From Streptomyces huasconensis (GTDB lineage: Bacteria > Actinomycetota > Actinomycetes > Streptomycetales > Streptomycetaceae), in assembly GCA_004010275.1 (NCBI GenBank), contig RBWT01000017.1:1-61867 (forward strand): 61,867 bases of DNA, in the 5' to 3' direction. Below, piece by piece: positions 9,350 through 18,512 of this stretch. The notes under the pieces are model-generated. The model was not told the origin of the DNA. It saw only the letters and a list, made by a program, of their open reading frames with translations, and did not search any database. Both the position numbers and the translations under genes were made by a program. The number at the start of each line of letters is the position of its first letter. Position 1 is the stretch's first letter.

Positions 9350-10408
9350 TCAGAGCATGATGAGCAGCCGCGTGTTCGGCTTGAGCTTCCTGTTCACCGA
9401 ACGGCTCTGCACATAGACCTCCAGCTTGGGGTTGTTCCCCGCCTTCACCGAGACGGTGCCCTGGATGCCCGTGCCGAACAGGAGGCTGCGCGCCGCGTCG
9501 CCGGTGTAGGCGCGGTCGGTGTCCTTCTCGACCACGATGACCTCCTTGTTCGGCTGGACCTGCGCGCGGGCGCCCAACTGGTAGTAGCACGCGCCGCGTT
9601 CGTACGTCACGCCCGGGTGCGAGTCGACGAAGGGGCGGATCTCGACCTCCTTGTCCACCTTCAGGAGCCGGTACTTGTTCGCCGGAATCGGTTCGAGGTT
9701 CGCCCGCACCTCGTCGATCGATATGTCCTGGCCGACGGCGAAGAGGTTCTTCGTGCCGCGCACACCCTTCTCGCGGGCCCGCAGGAAGCTGGTGGCGGCG
9801 GCGCGCACCGTGCCGATGGCCTCCTCGACGCCCTCCTGGGAATCCGCGTCCCAGATGGCGATGTTCCCGGCCGGGAAGCCGTAGTTCTGCGCGGTCCGCT
9901 TGGCCAGGGAGTTCGGCACGAGGATCGCGGAGGTCCAGTGCTCGGGAAGCCCGCCCATCTTCGCCGCGATCCTGTCGAGCCACGGGCCGAGGATGGTCAT
10001 GTCGCCGTCGTGGCGCCGGTCGCCGCCCGAGGCGTTCTCCTCGCCGTCCGTCACCACGATCTGGAGGAAGCTGTGCTCGCCGTACTCCTCCCATATGTGC
10101 CCCAGGTCGTCGAGGGACTTCAGAGAGGCCTCGATGAGGGCCGTGGCGCCGTTGTTGACCCGGTACAGGCCGCGCATGGACGGCAGATGCTTCACGTCCA
10201 TGTCCCACACCAGGTTCTCCACCCGGTGGTCGAAGGAGTAGAGGCTGATCCGGGTCTCGTGGCCGAGGCTGTCCGACTCGGCCTTGAGGCCGGCCACGAA
10301 CTCGTCCACGACACGCACCAGTTGGTCCTGGTGCGGACGCATGGAACCCGAACAGTCCACGACCAGCGCGACGTGGTTGACCTTGTGCTGGATTCTGTGT
10401 GCGGACAT
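9350..10408 (-). CDS. von Willebrand factor A domain protein
   Basis: This intact 352-residue protein begins with a vWA domain whose metal-binding MIDAS motif is D18-C-S20-G-S22 (VVDCSGSM), followed by the expected Thr loop (NNGATALIEA) and the Asp of VVTDGEEN. The C-terminal 130 residues (KYRLLKVDKEVEIRPF ... LKPNTRLLIML) form a separate, unrecognised beta-rich region. No signal peptide or membrane segment is visible, so it is probably cytoplasmic. vWA domains usually mediate metal-dependent protein contacts, but no partner such as an MoxR ATPase lies beside it. The ATG has GAAGGAG 7-8 bases upstream. Confidence 0.85.
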   Translation of the reverse strand: MSAHRIQHKVNHVALVVDCSGSMRPHQDQLVRVVDEFVAGLKAESDSLGHETRISLYSFDHRVENLVWDMDVKHLPSMRGLYRVNNGATALIEASLKSLDDLGHIWEEYGEHSFLQIVVTDGEENASGGDRRHDGDMTILGPWLDRIAAKMGGLPEHWTSAILVPNSLAKRTAQNYGFPAGNIAIWDADSQEGVEEAIGTVRAAATSFLRAREKGVRGTKNLFAVGQDISIDEVRANLEPIPANKYRLLKVDKEVEIRPFVDSHPGVTYERGACYYQLGARAQVQPNKEVIVVEKDTDRAYTGDAARSLLFGTGIQGTVSVKAGNNPKLEVYVQSRSVNRKLKPNTRLLIML

Positions 10409-10571
10409 GGCTCTGCTCCTTCTACGAGGCGGCTTGCCGAGGCAGCTTGCCGAAGTGATTGCACTCTAGGAGGAGGCACTGACAACGCCGCCCGACGCTT
10501 CCCGGGGTAGCCCGTGGACGTAAGCCCGAGGACCGATGCCCAGGTCAGGGGCGCGCGCCTACGATCGGGTC

Positions 10572-11783
10572 ATGCTTGAGACGCGGGGCGCCCCCGCTCC
10601 GCCGACCCCACCGGCCGTCACCACCCCACGGGTGCCGCGCGCCTGGCGGCGGTGTGCGTGGCTGACGCCGGTGGCCTGGTGCGCCGGACTCGTCTACCCC
10701 TTCGCCGTGTTCTTCGTGATGCTCGACGACGCGCGGCTTCAGCGCCCTGACCGTCGCCCCGCTGATCGTCCTCACCGCCCTGGTCGGCGTGCTCCTGCGG
10801 AGCAGGCCACTGCCCGCCCTGATGCTGCTGCTCGCCGTGGTGGGCCGCCGCGCGTACGCAGATGCAGAACTCGGAGGTGGCCTACCTCCAGGTGCTGCTC
10901 GGCGATCTCGCCGTCGGCTACATCGCCGCCACCCGGCCGCGCCGCACCTCGCTCACGGCGGCGGCCCTGGCGCTGGGCACGCAACTCGGCACGCATCTGA
11001 CCTCCCTCGGCCCGACCCCGGTCCGGGCCGTACAGCTCATTCTGTTCCTCGTGCTGGCCACGCTCGCCGCCTGGCTGGGGGGCGACTCCGTGCGGGAGCG
11101 CCGCACGCACGCCGAGGCGCTCGCCGCACGGGCCGCCGAGCAGGCGGTCACCGCCGAACGGCTGCGCATCGCGAGGGAGTTGCACGACATGATCGCCCAC
11201 AGCATCGCGTCATTGCCATCCAGGCGGGCGTCGGCAGCCGCGTCATCGACACCCAGCCCGCCGAGGCGCGCAACGCGCTCACCACCATCGAGGTCACCAG
11301 CAGGGAGACGCTCGCGGGGCTGCGGCGCACCCTGGTCGCGCTGCGGCGGCCGGCGGGCCCCGAGGCGGCGGAGGGCGCCGTGCCCCTGGCGCCCGCCCCC
11401 GGCCTCGCCGGCCTCGACCGCCTCGTCGCCTCGACGCGCGACGCCGGGGTCCGCGCCGCCGTGCGCGTGCGGGGCGAACAGCGGCCGCTGCCCGCCGACA
11501 TCGACCTGGCCGCGTTCCGCATCCTCCAGGAGGCGCTCACCAACGTCGTACGGCACGCGGGTGCGACACGTGCCGGGTCGGCGTCGCGTACGGCGCCGAC
11601 GAGGTGACCGTAGAGGTCGAGGACGACGGCCGCGGCGGGCTGCCCGCGGGCACCGGATACGGCATCGCCGGCATGCGGGAGCGCGTCGCCCTGCTGCACG
11701 GCCGCTTCACCGCGGGGCCGCGCCCCGAGGGCGGCTTCCGGGTGGCGGCCCGGCTGCCCGTGCCCCCGGCGGAGACCCGGTGA
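10572..11783 (+). CDS. NarL-type sensor histidine kinase, frame broken
   Basis: The rebuilt protein has about 404 residues. Roughly four or five membrane segments occupy the N-terminal half (LVYPFAVFFVML, LTVAPLIVLTALVGVLL, LPALMLLLAVVG, VQLILFLVLATLAAWLG). A HisKA_3 dimerisation helix with the phosphoacceptor His in RIARELHDMIAHSI follows. The HATPase domain shows FRILQEALTNVVRHAGA and DDGRGG...GYGIAGMRERV. The frame changes near 10735, 10845, 11207 and 11567. The stop overlaps the GTG of the response regulator (GTGA at 11780-11783), so the two are coupled. The stimulus is unknown. The start ATG at 10572 has only a weak ribosome site. Confidence 0.85.
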
Positions 11784-12473
11784 CGGCGGTCCGCGTCGTC
11801 CTCGCCGACGACCAGCCGCTGGTCCGCGCGGGGCTGCGCGTCCTGATGGCCGACGCCCCCGACATCGACGTGGTGGGGGAGGCGGGCACGGGCGCCGAAG
11901 CGGTGCGGCTGGCCAGGGACGTACGCCCCGACGTCGTCGTCATGGACATCCGTATGCCCGGCATGGACGGCATCGAGGCCACCCGCCTGATCGAGAGCGA
12001 CGGGGGTCCGGTGCGTGTCCTGGTCCTGACCACCTTCGACGACGACGAGTACGTCTACGGCGCCCTGCGGGCCGGCGCGAGCGGCTTCCTCGTCAAGGAC
12101 ATGGCCCTGGAGGACATCCTCGCGGCGGATCCGGGTGGTCGCCGCCGGGGACGGGCTGATCGCGCCGAGCGTCACCCGGCGCCTGATCGCGGAGTTCGCC
12201 GCCCGCCCCGAGCAGCCGGGCCCGCCGTCGGAGCCGCGCGCGGCGCGGGGGGCGGCCGGGGGCGTCGTGGAGGGCATCACCGACCGGAGCGCGAGGTCCT
12301 GACCCTGCGTCGGGCGCGGTCTGTCCAACGCCGAGGTGGCCGCCCAGCTGTACATCACCGTGGCCACGGTGAAGGCGCACGTGGCGCGGCTGTTCACCAA
12401 GCTCGGCGCCCGCGACCGGGTCCAGCTGGTCATCATCGCGTACGAGGCGGGCCTGGTGGCGCCGCCGCGGTGA
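11780..12473 (+). CDS. NarL/LuxR-family response regulator, frame broken
   Basis: The receiver domain begins at residue 4 with the acidic pocket D10-D11 and the phosphoacceptor Asp56 in [13 protein letters not shown]. The conserved Lys lies in GFLVKDM. The C-terminal LuxR-type helix-turn-helix reads [21 protein letters not shown]. Breaks near 12125, 12283 and 12308 separate these parts, but the rebuilt length of about 230 residues is normal. It is the partner of the upstream kinase, with overlapping stop and start. Target genes cannot be deduced; a lipase gene lies downstream after a gap of about 210 bases. Confidence 0.87.
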
Positions 12474-12684
12474 GCCGACCCGCACCGGTCCCTCAACCCT
12501 GCCAGTGAACGCTGGAAGTTCTGCCGCCGCGCGGCTTCACTCTTCGCGTACTCGCGCGTAGCTTGTCGTGCACGCAACAACCGGGCATGTTCCCGCGTCG
12601 ACCTGGTGATCCGGACCCCAGGGCGCACCGCCACCGCACCATCGCCACTCCCGCACCTCCCTTGAGCCGCAAGGAGACCCCACG

Positions 12685-13558
12685 ATGCTGCCCTGGAGAC
12701 GCGCCCTGCGCGCGTTCGCCGCCGCCCTGCTCGTCACGGGCGGCGGCCACCACCCTCGCCCCGGCGGCCGCGGCCGACACCGCCGCGCCGGCCGCCACCG
12801 CCTCCGTGTCGAGGGGCTGGAACGACTACGACTGCAAGCCGTCCGCCGCGCACCCCCGCCCGGTCGTCCTCGTGCACGGCACCTTCGGGAACTCCGTCGA
12901 CAACTGGCTCGTTCTCGCGCCCTACCTCGTCGCACGCGGCTACTGCGTCTACTCCCTGGACTACGGCCAGTTGAAGGACGTGCCGTTCTTCCACGGCCTC
13001 GGCCCCATCGAGAAGTCGGCCGAGCAGCTCGACGCCTTCGTCGACAAGGTGCTCGCCTCGACGGGCGCCAAGGAGGCGGACCTCGTCGGCCACTCGCAGG
13101 GCGGCATGATGCCCCGTCACTACCTCAAGTTCCTGGGCGGCGCCGCCGAGGTGAACGCCCTCATCGGCCTCGCGCCCGACAACCACGGCACGACGCTGCT
13201 CGGCCTCACCAAGCTGCTGCCGCACTTCCCGGGCATCGAGGACCTGCTGACCACGAAGACGCCCGCGCTGGCCGACCAGGTGGCCGGATCGCCCTTCCTG
13301 ACCAGGCTCAACGCGGGCGGCGACACCGTGCCGGGCGTGCGCTACACCGTCATCGCCACCAAGTACGACGAGGTGGTCACCCCGTACCGCAGCCAGTTCC
13401 TCGACGGCCCCGGCGTGCGCAACGTGACCGTCCAGGACCTGTGCCGCGTCGACGTCTCCGAGCACGTGGCCGTCGGCATCGTGGACCGCGTCGCCCACCA
13501 CGAGGTGGCGAACGCCCTCGATCCGGCGCACGCCACCCCGAGCACCTGCCTGTCGTGA
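12685..13558 (+). CDS. Secreted alpha/beta-hydrolase lipase, frame broken in signal peptide
   Basis: This enzyme of about 290 residues has a signal peptide (MLPWRRALRAFAAALLVTG...) and a mature domain starting near TASVSRGWNDYDC. The oxyanion-hole block is VVLVHGTFGNSVDNW and the nucleophile elbow is GHSQGG. A candidate acid is in the ATKYDEVVTPY block and the catalytic His is probably in DVSEHVAVGIVDRVAHHEV. It resembles the actinobacterial class 2 lipases that cleave triacylglycerols outside the cell. A single frame break near 12742, in a gcggcgg tract, separates the signal peptide from the rest. The ATG has AAGGAG upstream. It converges on the AA10 gene, with only 26 bases between stops. 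Confidence 0.85.
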
Positions 13559-13584
13559 CGGCGGGGGAGGGCTGACGAGACGGC

Positions 13585-14637
13585 TCAGCGGCCGTGGCGT
13601 CCCGCCGCGCGGCGGCGCGTCGTGGCGAACATCGCCGCGGCACCGACGGCGAGAGCGGCGCGCCGCCGATCGCGATGTACGGCGTGGTGCTGTCACCGCC
13701 GGTCTCGGCGAGGCCGGCGTCGGCAGGCGGTGGCGGGCTTCGCGCACCGCCGTTCACCTCGGGATCGTTGCCGGAACCCGCAGAAGCCGCGGCAGCCTCC
13801 GAAGCCTCCCCGGCACCGGCACCGGCCCCGGCATCGGTATCGGCATCGGCGGCCGGGGCGGCCTCCGTGGCCTTGGCGCCCGTCCTCGCGTCGGAGTCGC
13901 CGTGGCCGTGGTGCTCGACCGTGGACTTCTCGGCGCCCGCCGCGATCTCCTCGTCCGAGGGGGCCGACGCGGCCGGGGCGGGAGCCGCGCCGGAGCCGCC
14001 GGTGTCCTTGCCGAAGACGACGTCGGAGCAGGTGTAGAACGCCTCGGGGGAGTCCGAGCGCTGCCAGATCGAGTAGATGAGGTGGCGGCCCGACCGGGCG
14101 GGGATCTTGCCGTCGAAGACGTAGTCGCCGTTCACCATCTTCGGGTCGGTGACCTTGACGAAGGGCTTCTTCTCCAGGTCCGACCACTTCAGGGGCTTCG
14201 TCGGGTCGTACGAGGCCTTCGTGACGTACAGCTCGAAGGAACCCCTGTGCGGGGCCGTGCCCTTGTAGTGGAAGGTGTGCTTCCCGGAGGACAGCTTGCT
14301 GGACGGCCAGTCGGCGCGCGGCAGGTCGAGGCCCTTGTACTTGTCGTTCCCGGCGCTGCACAGCTTGCCGTCGGGGATGATCTGCTTCGACTTTCCGGCG
14401 GCGTTGGCGATGTTGACGCCGTTCCAGTCGTAGAAGGCCTGCGTGCCGCTCGCGGCGACGCGCCTTGCAGGCCGCCGACCTGGGGGACTCCGGGCCCTCC
14501 TGGAAGCAGGCGGAGACCCGGCTGACCGGGTCCGTCATCGAGCCGTGCGCGGCCGCGGGAGCCGCCGACAGGGCGGTCAGGGCGAGCGGGGCGGCCCCGA
14601 CGGCGGCGATCGCGGCGAGCTTGTGGCGTGCGGGCAT
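13585..14637 (-). CDS. AA10 lytic polysaccharide monooxygenase with LAETG sortase anchor, frame broken
   Basis: The signal peptide ends at APAAA and the mature protein starts with His (HGSMTDPVSR), the N-terminal copper-binding histidine of AA10 enzymes. The second copper His is probably in SSGKHTFHYKGTAPH. AYDW-like and YSIWQRSDSPEAFYTCSDV blocks are present. A linker of about 100 residues rich in Ala, Asp, Glu and Gly follows. The protein ends with LAETG, a hydrophobic segment and RRRAAGRHGR, a class E sortase signal. Breaks lie near 14461 and 13675. It should oxidise cellulose or chitin while attached to the cell wall. S. coelicolor SCO1734 is, from memory, the same kind of protein. GAGGAG precedes the ATG. 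Confidence 0.87.
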
Positions 14638-14816
14638 GCGGGTTCTCCTCGAACGGCGGTTCAGGGGGGGGCGGGGCGGTGGCGAACGGGCGGCACCGCC
14701 CCCGATCACCAGCGGCACCGACGGTCCGGCACCGCCCCGGTGATCAGAAAGCTAGCCCCTGAAATCCGTGAAATCCCTGCTGAGGACGGGGAGCGGAGAT
14801 CCTTATGGCGCGTTTA

Positions 14817-14830
14817 AGGGAGCGCTAACC
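14817..14830. promoter_or_regulatory. CebR-box-like sequence upstream of the AA10 gene
   Basis: AGGGAGCGCTAACC matches 10 of 14 positions of the cellobiose-repressor box TGGGAGCGCTCCCA, including an unbroken GGGAGCGCT. It lies about 180 bases upstream of the AA10 start. A spaced TGAAATCC direct repeat (14760-14767, 14769-14776) lies closer to the gene. The call rests on pattern similarity only. Confidence 0.3.
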
Positions 14831-14852
14831 AAGGGCTCAGGCAGCGCCCAGG

Positions 14853-15328
14853 TCACGGGTGCATCCGCGCTCCCTTCAGCACCTTGTCTACCGCGCCCCG
14901 CGGCCCGTGGACGGCGAGCCCCACCACGTCCAACTCGTCCCCGGCGACGGCGCGGACGGCCGCCCGTTGTCGGCGTCGTGCGTGCGAAGAGGTCGGCGGT
15001 GAACACCGAGCACGGCAGGCCCCGCCCCAGCGCGCGCCCACGGGCCGCGGCCAACACCTCCCCGCCGCCCTGGAGGACCAGCACCGGCTGCCGGAACATC
15101 GGCAGGTAGGCGGTGCCGTCGGCGTCCTCGTACTGGCTCCCCGACCAGCTCGGGAAGCCGCGTGCCGAGCCCGCTCACGAGGAACGCGGTCACGTTCAGC
15201 CGCTGCCAGCCCGCCAGGTCGTCCCGGAGCAGTACGGCGATCTTGGTGTCGAAGCGGACGGGCCGCCGGTCGTCGGCGGCGGCGGTGGCGACGGGGGCGG
15301 TGGGCGTCGTGGTGATGTCTGTGCTCAT
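14853..15328 (-). CDS. DUF2000 family protein, frame broken
   Basis: The N-terminal half reads VRFDTKIAVLLRDDLAGWQRLNV-type sequence, then AFLVSGLGTRLPELVG, YLPMFRQPVLVLQG and the closing VHGPRGAVDKVLKGARMHP. Together these define DUF2000, a compact alpha/beta fold of about 140 residues with no known reaction. Breaks near 15145 and 14957 put these blocks in different frames. The ATG at 15326-15328 lies 49 bases from the divergent AraC-family gene, a common arrangement in which the regulator controls its small neighbour. No signal peptide is visible, so it should be cytoplasmic. Confidence 0.8.
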
Positions 15329-15377
15329 GCCGTGAGACTGCCGATCACCGGGCACCCAGGTCTTGTACGTTCTTTGC

Positions 15378-16232
15378 ATGGCGGCCGGCGAGGAGATCAC
15401 CGCGTGGCGTCCCGCGGTGCGAGGGGTCACGGAGGTCTTCCACGCGCACTTCACCCACCACGCCTATCCGATGCACGTGCACGACACCTGGACGCTGCTG
15501 ATCGTCGACGAGGGCGCGGTCCGCTACGACCTGGAGCGCAACCCGCACGGCACCCCGCTCGGCACGGTCTCCCTGCTGCCGCCGCAGGTCCCGCACAACG
15601 GCTCGGCGGCCACCCCGGACGGCTTCCGCAAGCGCGTCCTGTACCTGGAGGCGACGGAGGACGGGCCGCTCGACACCTCGTTCATCGGGCCCGCCGCGGA
15701 CGCCCCCGACCTCGTCGACCCCTTGCTGCGGCGCCGTATCGGACAGCTCCACACCGCCCTCGCGCACCCCGGCGACGAACTGGAGGCGGCCGCCGGCCTC
15801 GCGCTCGTCGCGGAGCGACTGCGCGAGCGGCTGCGCCCCCGCCTGGCCGGGGCGGCCGGACCCGCCCCCGACCGCCGGATCGCGGGCGCCCTGCGCGAAC
15901 TCCTCGACGCCCGCGTGGTCGAGGGCCTCACCCTGGAGGAGGCCGCCGCCCTCCTGCACGCGCACCCCGCGCACCTGGTGCGCTCCTTCACCGCGGCGTA
16001 CGGCATCGCCCCGCACCAGTACCTGATGGCCCGCCGCGTGGACCGGGCCCGCCGCCTCCTGCTGGACGGGCGGCCGCCCGGTGAGACGGCGGCGGCCTGC
16101 GGCTTCTACGACCAGTCACACCTGAACCGGCACTTCAAGCGCGTGGTCGGCGTCCCCCCGGGCCGCTACGCCCTGAGCCGCCCTCACCCCCGCCACCGGT
16201 ACCGCCGCTCCGGCCGCCCCGTCCCGCCATAG
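15378..16232 (+). CDS. AraC-family transcriptional regulator
   Basis: This protein has about 284 residues. The N-terminal cupin sensor domain is recognisable by HAHFTHHAYPMHVHDTW and LLPPQVPHNG. The C-terminal AraC double helix-turn-helix shows LTLEEAAALLHAHPAHLVRSF, PHQYLMARRVDRARRLL and CGFYDQSHLNRHFKRVVGVPPGRY. The architecture suits a ligand-responsive regulator of the divergent DUF2000 gene. I took the ATG at 15378, since a TTG 15 bases upstream has no ribosome site either; the message may be nearly leaderless. Its last 49 bases overlap the 3' end of the opposing response regulator gene. Confidence 0.88.
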   Translation: MAAGEEITAWRPAVRGVTEVFHAHFTHHAYPMHVHDTWTLLIVDEGAVRYDLERNPHGTPLGTVSLLPPQVPHNGSAATPDGFRKRVLYLEATEDGPLDTSFIGPAADAPDLVDPLLRRRIGQLHTALAHPGDELEAAAGLALVAERLRERLRPRLAGAAGPAPDRRIAGALRELLDARVVEGLTLEEAAALLHAHPAHLVRSFTAAYGIAPHQYLMARRVDRARRLLLDGRPPGETAAACGFYDQSHLNRHFKRVVGVPPGRYALSRPHPRHRYRRSGRPVPP

Positions 16233-16869
16233 CGCAGCGTCACCTCGGCGCGGCCGGTGTCCACGAAGAACTCCAGGTAGCGGCGGGCGCTCACGCGGGA
16301 GAGCGAGCCCGCCGCCGCGCACTCCGATGCCGACAGACCCCCGGGATGCCGCCTCAGAGTCCGCTCCACCAGCTCCGCGGTGTGCGCCGCGAGGCCCTTC
16401 GGCAGCTCCCGGGAGCCGGGCGGCCGCGTGCCGAAGATCTGGTCCACGTCCTCCTGGCGCGCCTCCCCGAGCCCGTCGAGCCGCGCCCGCACCGCCGCCA
16501 CGTGCCGCAACTGCTCCTGCAGCGCCGCCTGGTGGAACGGCTTGATCAGATAGTGCAGGGCTCCCGCGCGCAGCGCACCCGTACGATCTGCGCGTCCCGC
16601 GCCGCCGTGATGAACAGCGCGTCCACCGGCCGGCGCGCCGGATCACGCTCCTCGGCGGCGCGCAGCTCCCGGAGCACCGCGATGCCGTCCATGTCGGGCA
16701 GATAGACGTCGAGGAGCACGAGGTCGGGGCGGAGCCGCTCTGCCGCGCCGAGCGCCTCGGCGCCGCTGTGCGCGACCCCCACCACGGCGCAGCCGTCCAC
16801 CGCCGCGACGTACCGGCTGTGCAGCCTGGCGACCATGAAGTCGTCGTCCACCACCAGCACCCTTGTCAT
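16184..16869 (-). CDS. CitB/DcuR-like response regulator without a kinase, frame broken
   Basis: The receiver domain has D8-D9-D10, phosphoacceptor Asp54 in LVLLDVYLPDMDG, and a C-terminal winged-helix domain (LVERTLRRHPGGLSASECAAAGSLSRVSARRYLEFF) typical of regulators of dicarboxylate and citrate uptake. One break near 16573 joins AARDAQIVRV to ALRAGALHYLIKPF. The rebuilt length of about 228 residues is normal. It is divergent from tctCBA, so it probably controls that transporter. The usual membrane kinase of such systems is not adjacent. The gene's 3' end overlaps the opposing AraC gene by 49 bases. Confidence 0.85.
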
Positions 16870-16887
16870 CGCGGCAGGTTATGGGCG

Positions 16888-16905
16888 CGACCACAACGAC
16901 CACAA
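16888..16905. promoter_or_regulatory. Tandem 9-bp repeat between regulator and tctC
   Basis: CGACCACAA occurs twice head-to-tail with no spacer in the 132-base divergent promoter region. It lies 19 bases from the regulator start and about 97 bases from the tctC start. Direct repeats are usual binding sites for response regulators of this family, so this is the best candidate site for the adjacent regulator. Confidence 0.5.
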
Positions 16906-17001
16906 CGTCCGTTGATTCCGGAAGGGAGACAGGCCCTCGACGCGCGGGCACCATGTGGGCCACCTCACAACCGTCTCCCATGCCGACAGGTGGTGGCACA
17001 C

Positions 17002-17984
17002 GTGCGCCTGCGCACCCCCCTCGCCCTGCTCGGCACCGCGCTCCTCGTGCTCGTGGCGCGCCCCTGCTCACCGCGGGCAGCGGTGCCGAGACCGGCACCC
17101 AGATCCCCGGCCTGCGCCTCATGGTCCCCAACACCCCCGGCGGCGGCTACGACATCACCGCCCGCACCGCCGCGAGGAACGCCGAGGACGCCGGGCTCAC
17201 CCACAACATCGAGGTGTTCAACCTGCCCGGCGCCGGCGGCACCGTCGGCCTGACCCGGCTCGTCGGCGAGCACGGCAACGGCAAGCTGGCGATGTCCATG
17301 GGGCTCGGCGTCGTCGGCGCCGCACGCTCCAACCACTCCCCGAAGACCCTCGCCGACACCACCCCGATTGCCCGGCTCACCGAGGAGCAGGACGTCGTCG
17401 TGGTCGCGAAGGACTCCCCGTACCGCACCATCGGCCAGCTCATGCGGGCCTGGAAGAAGAACCCCGGCAAGCTGCCGGTGGGCGGCGGCTCCTCGCCCGG
17501 CGGCCCCGACCACCTGGCCCCGATGCTCATGGCGCGCGCCGCCGGCATCGAGCCGAGGAAGGTCAACTACGTGCCGTACGACGGCGGCGGCGAACTCCTC
17601 GCCTCCATCCTCGGCAGCAAGGTCGCCTTCGGCGTCTCCGGGGTCGGCGAGTACCTGGACCAGATCAACTCCGGGGAGCTGCGGCTGCTCGCCGTGACCG
17701 GGCCCAAGCGGGTGCGCGGCCTGGGCGGGCCCACCCTCAAGGAGTCCGGCTACGACGTGAACTTCACCAACTGGCGCGGCATCGTCGCCCCGCCCGGTCT
17801 CAGCGACGCCGAGCGCGAGAAGCTCACCGTACTGGTCGAGAAGCTGCATGCCTCGCCCGAGTGGCGCACGTCCCTCAGGACGAACGGCTGGGACGACGCG
17901 TTCCTGACCGGCCAGAAGTTCGGCGACTTCCTGGAGGCCCAGGACAAGCGCGTCGTCTCGGTCCTGAAGGAGCTGGGGCTGTGA
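17002..17984 (+). CDS. tctC: Tripartite tricarboxylate transporter binding protein, frame broken in signal peptide
   Basis: This protein of about 327 residues has an N-terminal export signal (VRLRTPLALLGTALLVLV) and a mature TctC/Bug fold. The motifs are VPNTPGGGYDITARTAA, NLPGAGGTVGLTRL, the ligand-binding PVGGGSSPGGPDHL, VPYDGGGE and NWRGIVAPPGLSD. It should capture a citrate-like carboxylate outside the membrane and hand it to TctBA. A frame break near 17058 splits the signal peptide from the mature part, so the GTG at 17002 gives a correct export signal only after correction. Its stop overlaps the tctB start (GTGA). Confidence 0.88.
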
Positions 17985-18511
17985 CCACCACCGACGCCAC
18001 CCGCGAGCGGCCGGACCGCCGCACCTGGCTGCGCGAACACTCCGAACTCGGCGTCAGTGTCCTGCTGCTGGCCCTCGGCGCCCTCGTCCTCACCGACGCG
18101 CTCACCATGGACGTGGAGATCACCCAGCGCGGCCCCATCGGCCCCAAGACCGTACCGGTCGCCGTCGGCATCGGGCTGCTCGTCGTCGCCCTCCTGCTCG
18201 CCGTCGACGTGCTGCGCGGCGGGCGCGGCGAGGCCGAGGGCGGCGAGGACGTCGACCTGTCCGAACCGGCCGACTGGCGCACCGTGCTGCTCCTCGCGGG
18301 CGTCTTCCTCGCCGCCGCCGTCCTCATCGAACCGCTCGGCTTCCCCGTCACCGGCGCCCTGCTCTTCTGGGGCTCCGCGTACGCGCTCGGCAGCCGCCAC
18401 CTCGACCGCGACCCGCTGATCGCCGCCGTGCTCTCCGTCGTCACGTACGAGATCTTCAACAACCTGCTCGGCGTTCCGCTGCCGGGCGGCCCCCTGATGG
18501 GAGTGCTGTGA
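17981..18511 (+). CDS. tctB: Tripartite tricarboxylate transporter small membrane subunit
   Basis: This intact 176-residue protein has four predicted membrane segments: [56 protein letters not shown], and a last one around [17 protein letters not shown] charged loop ([17 protein letters not shown]) separates the halves. This is the standard TctB layout. It starts at a GTG overlapping the tctC stop and ends one base before the tctA ATG, so the three genes form one translationally linked unit. Confidence 0.9.
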   Translation: MTTTDATRERPDRRTWLREHSELGVSVLLLALGALVLTDALTMDVEITQRGPIGPKTVPVAVGIGLLVVALLLAVDVLRGGRGEAEGGEDVDLSEPADWRTVLLLAGVFLAAAVLIEPLGFPVTGALLFWGSAYALGSRHLDRDPLIAAVLSVVTYEIFNNLLGVPLPGGPLMGVL

Positions 18512-18512
18512 C

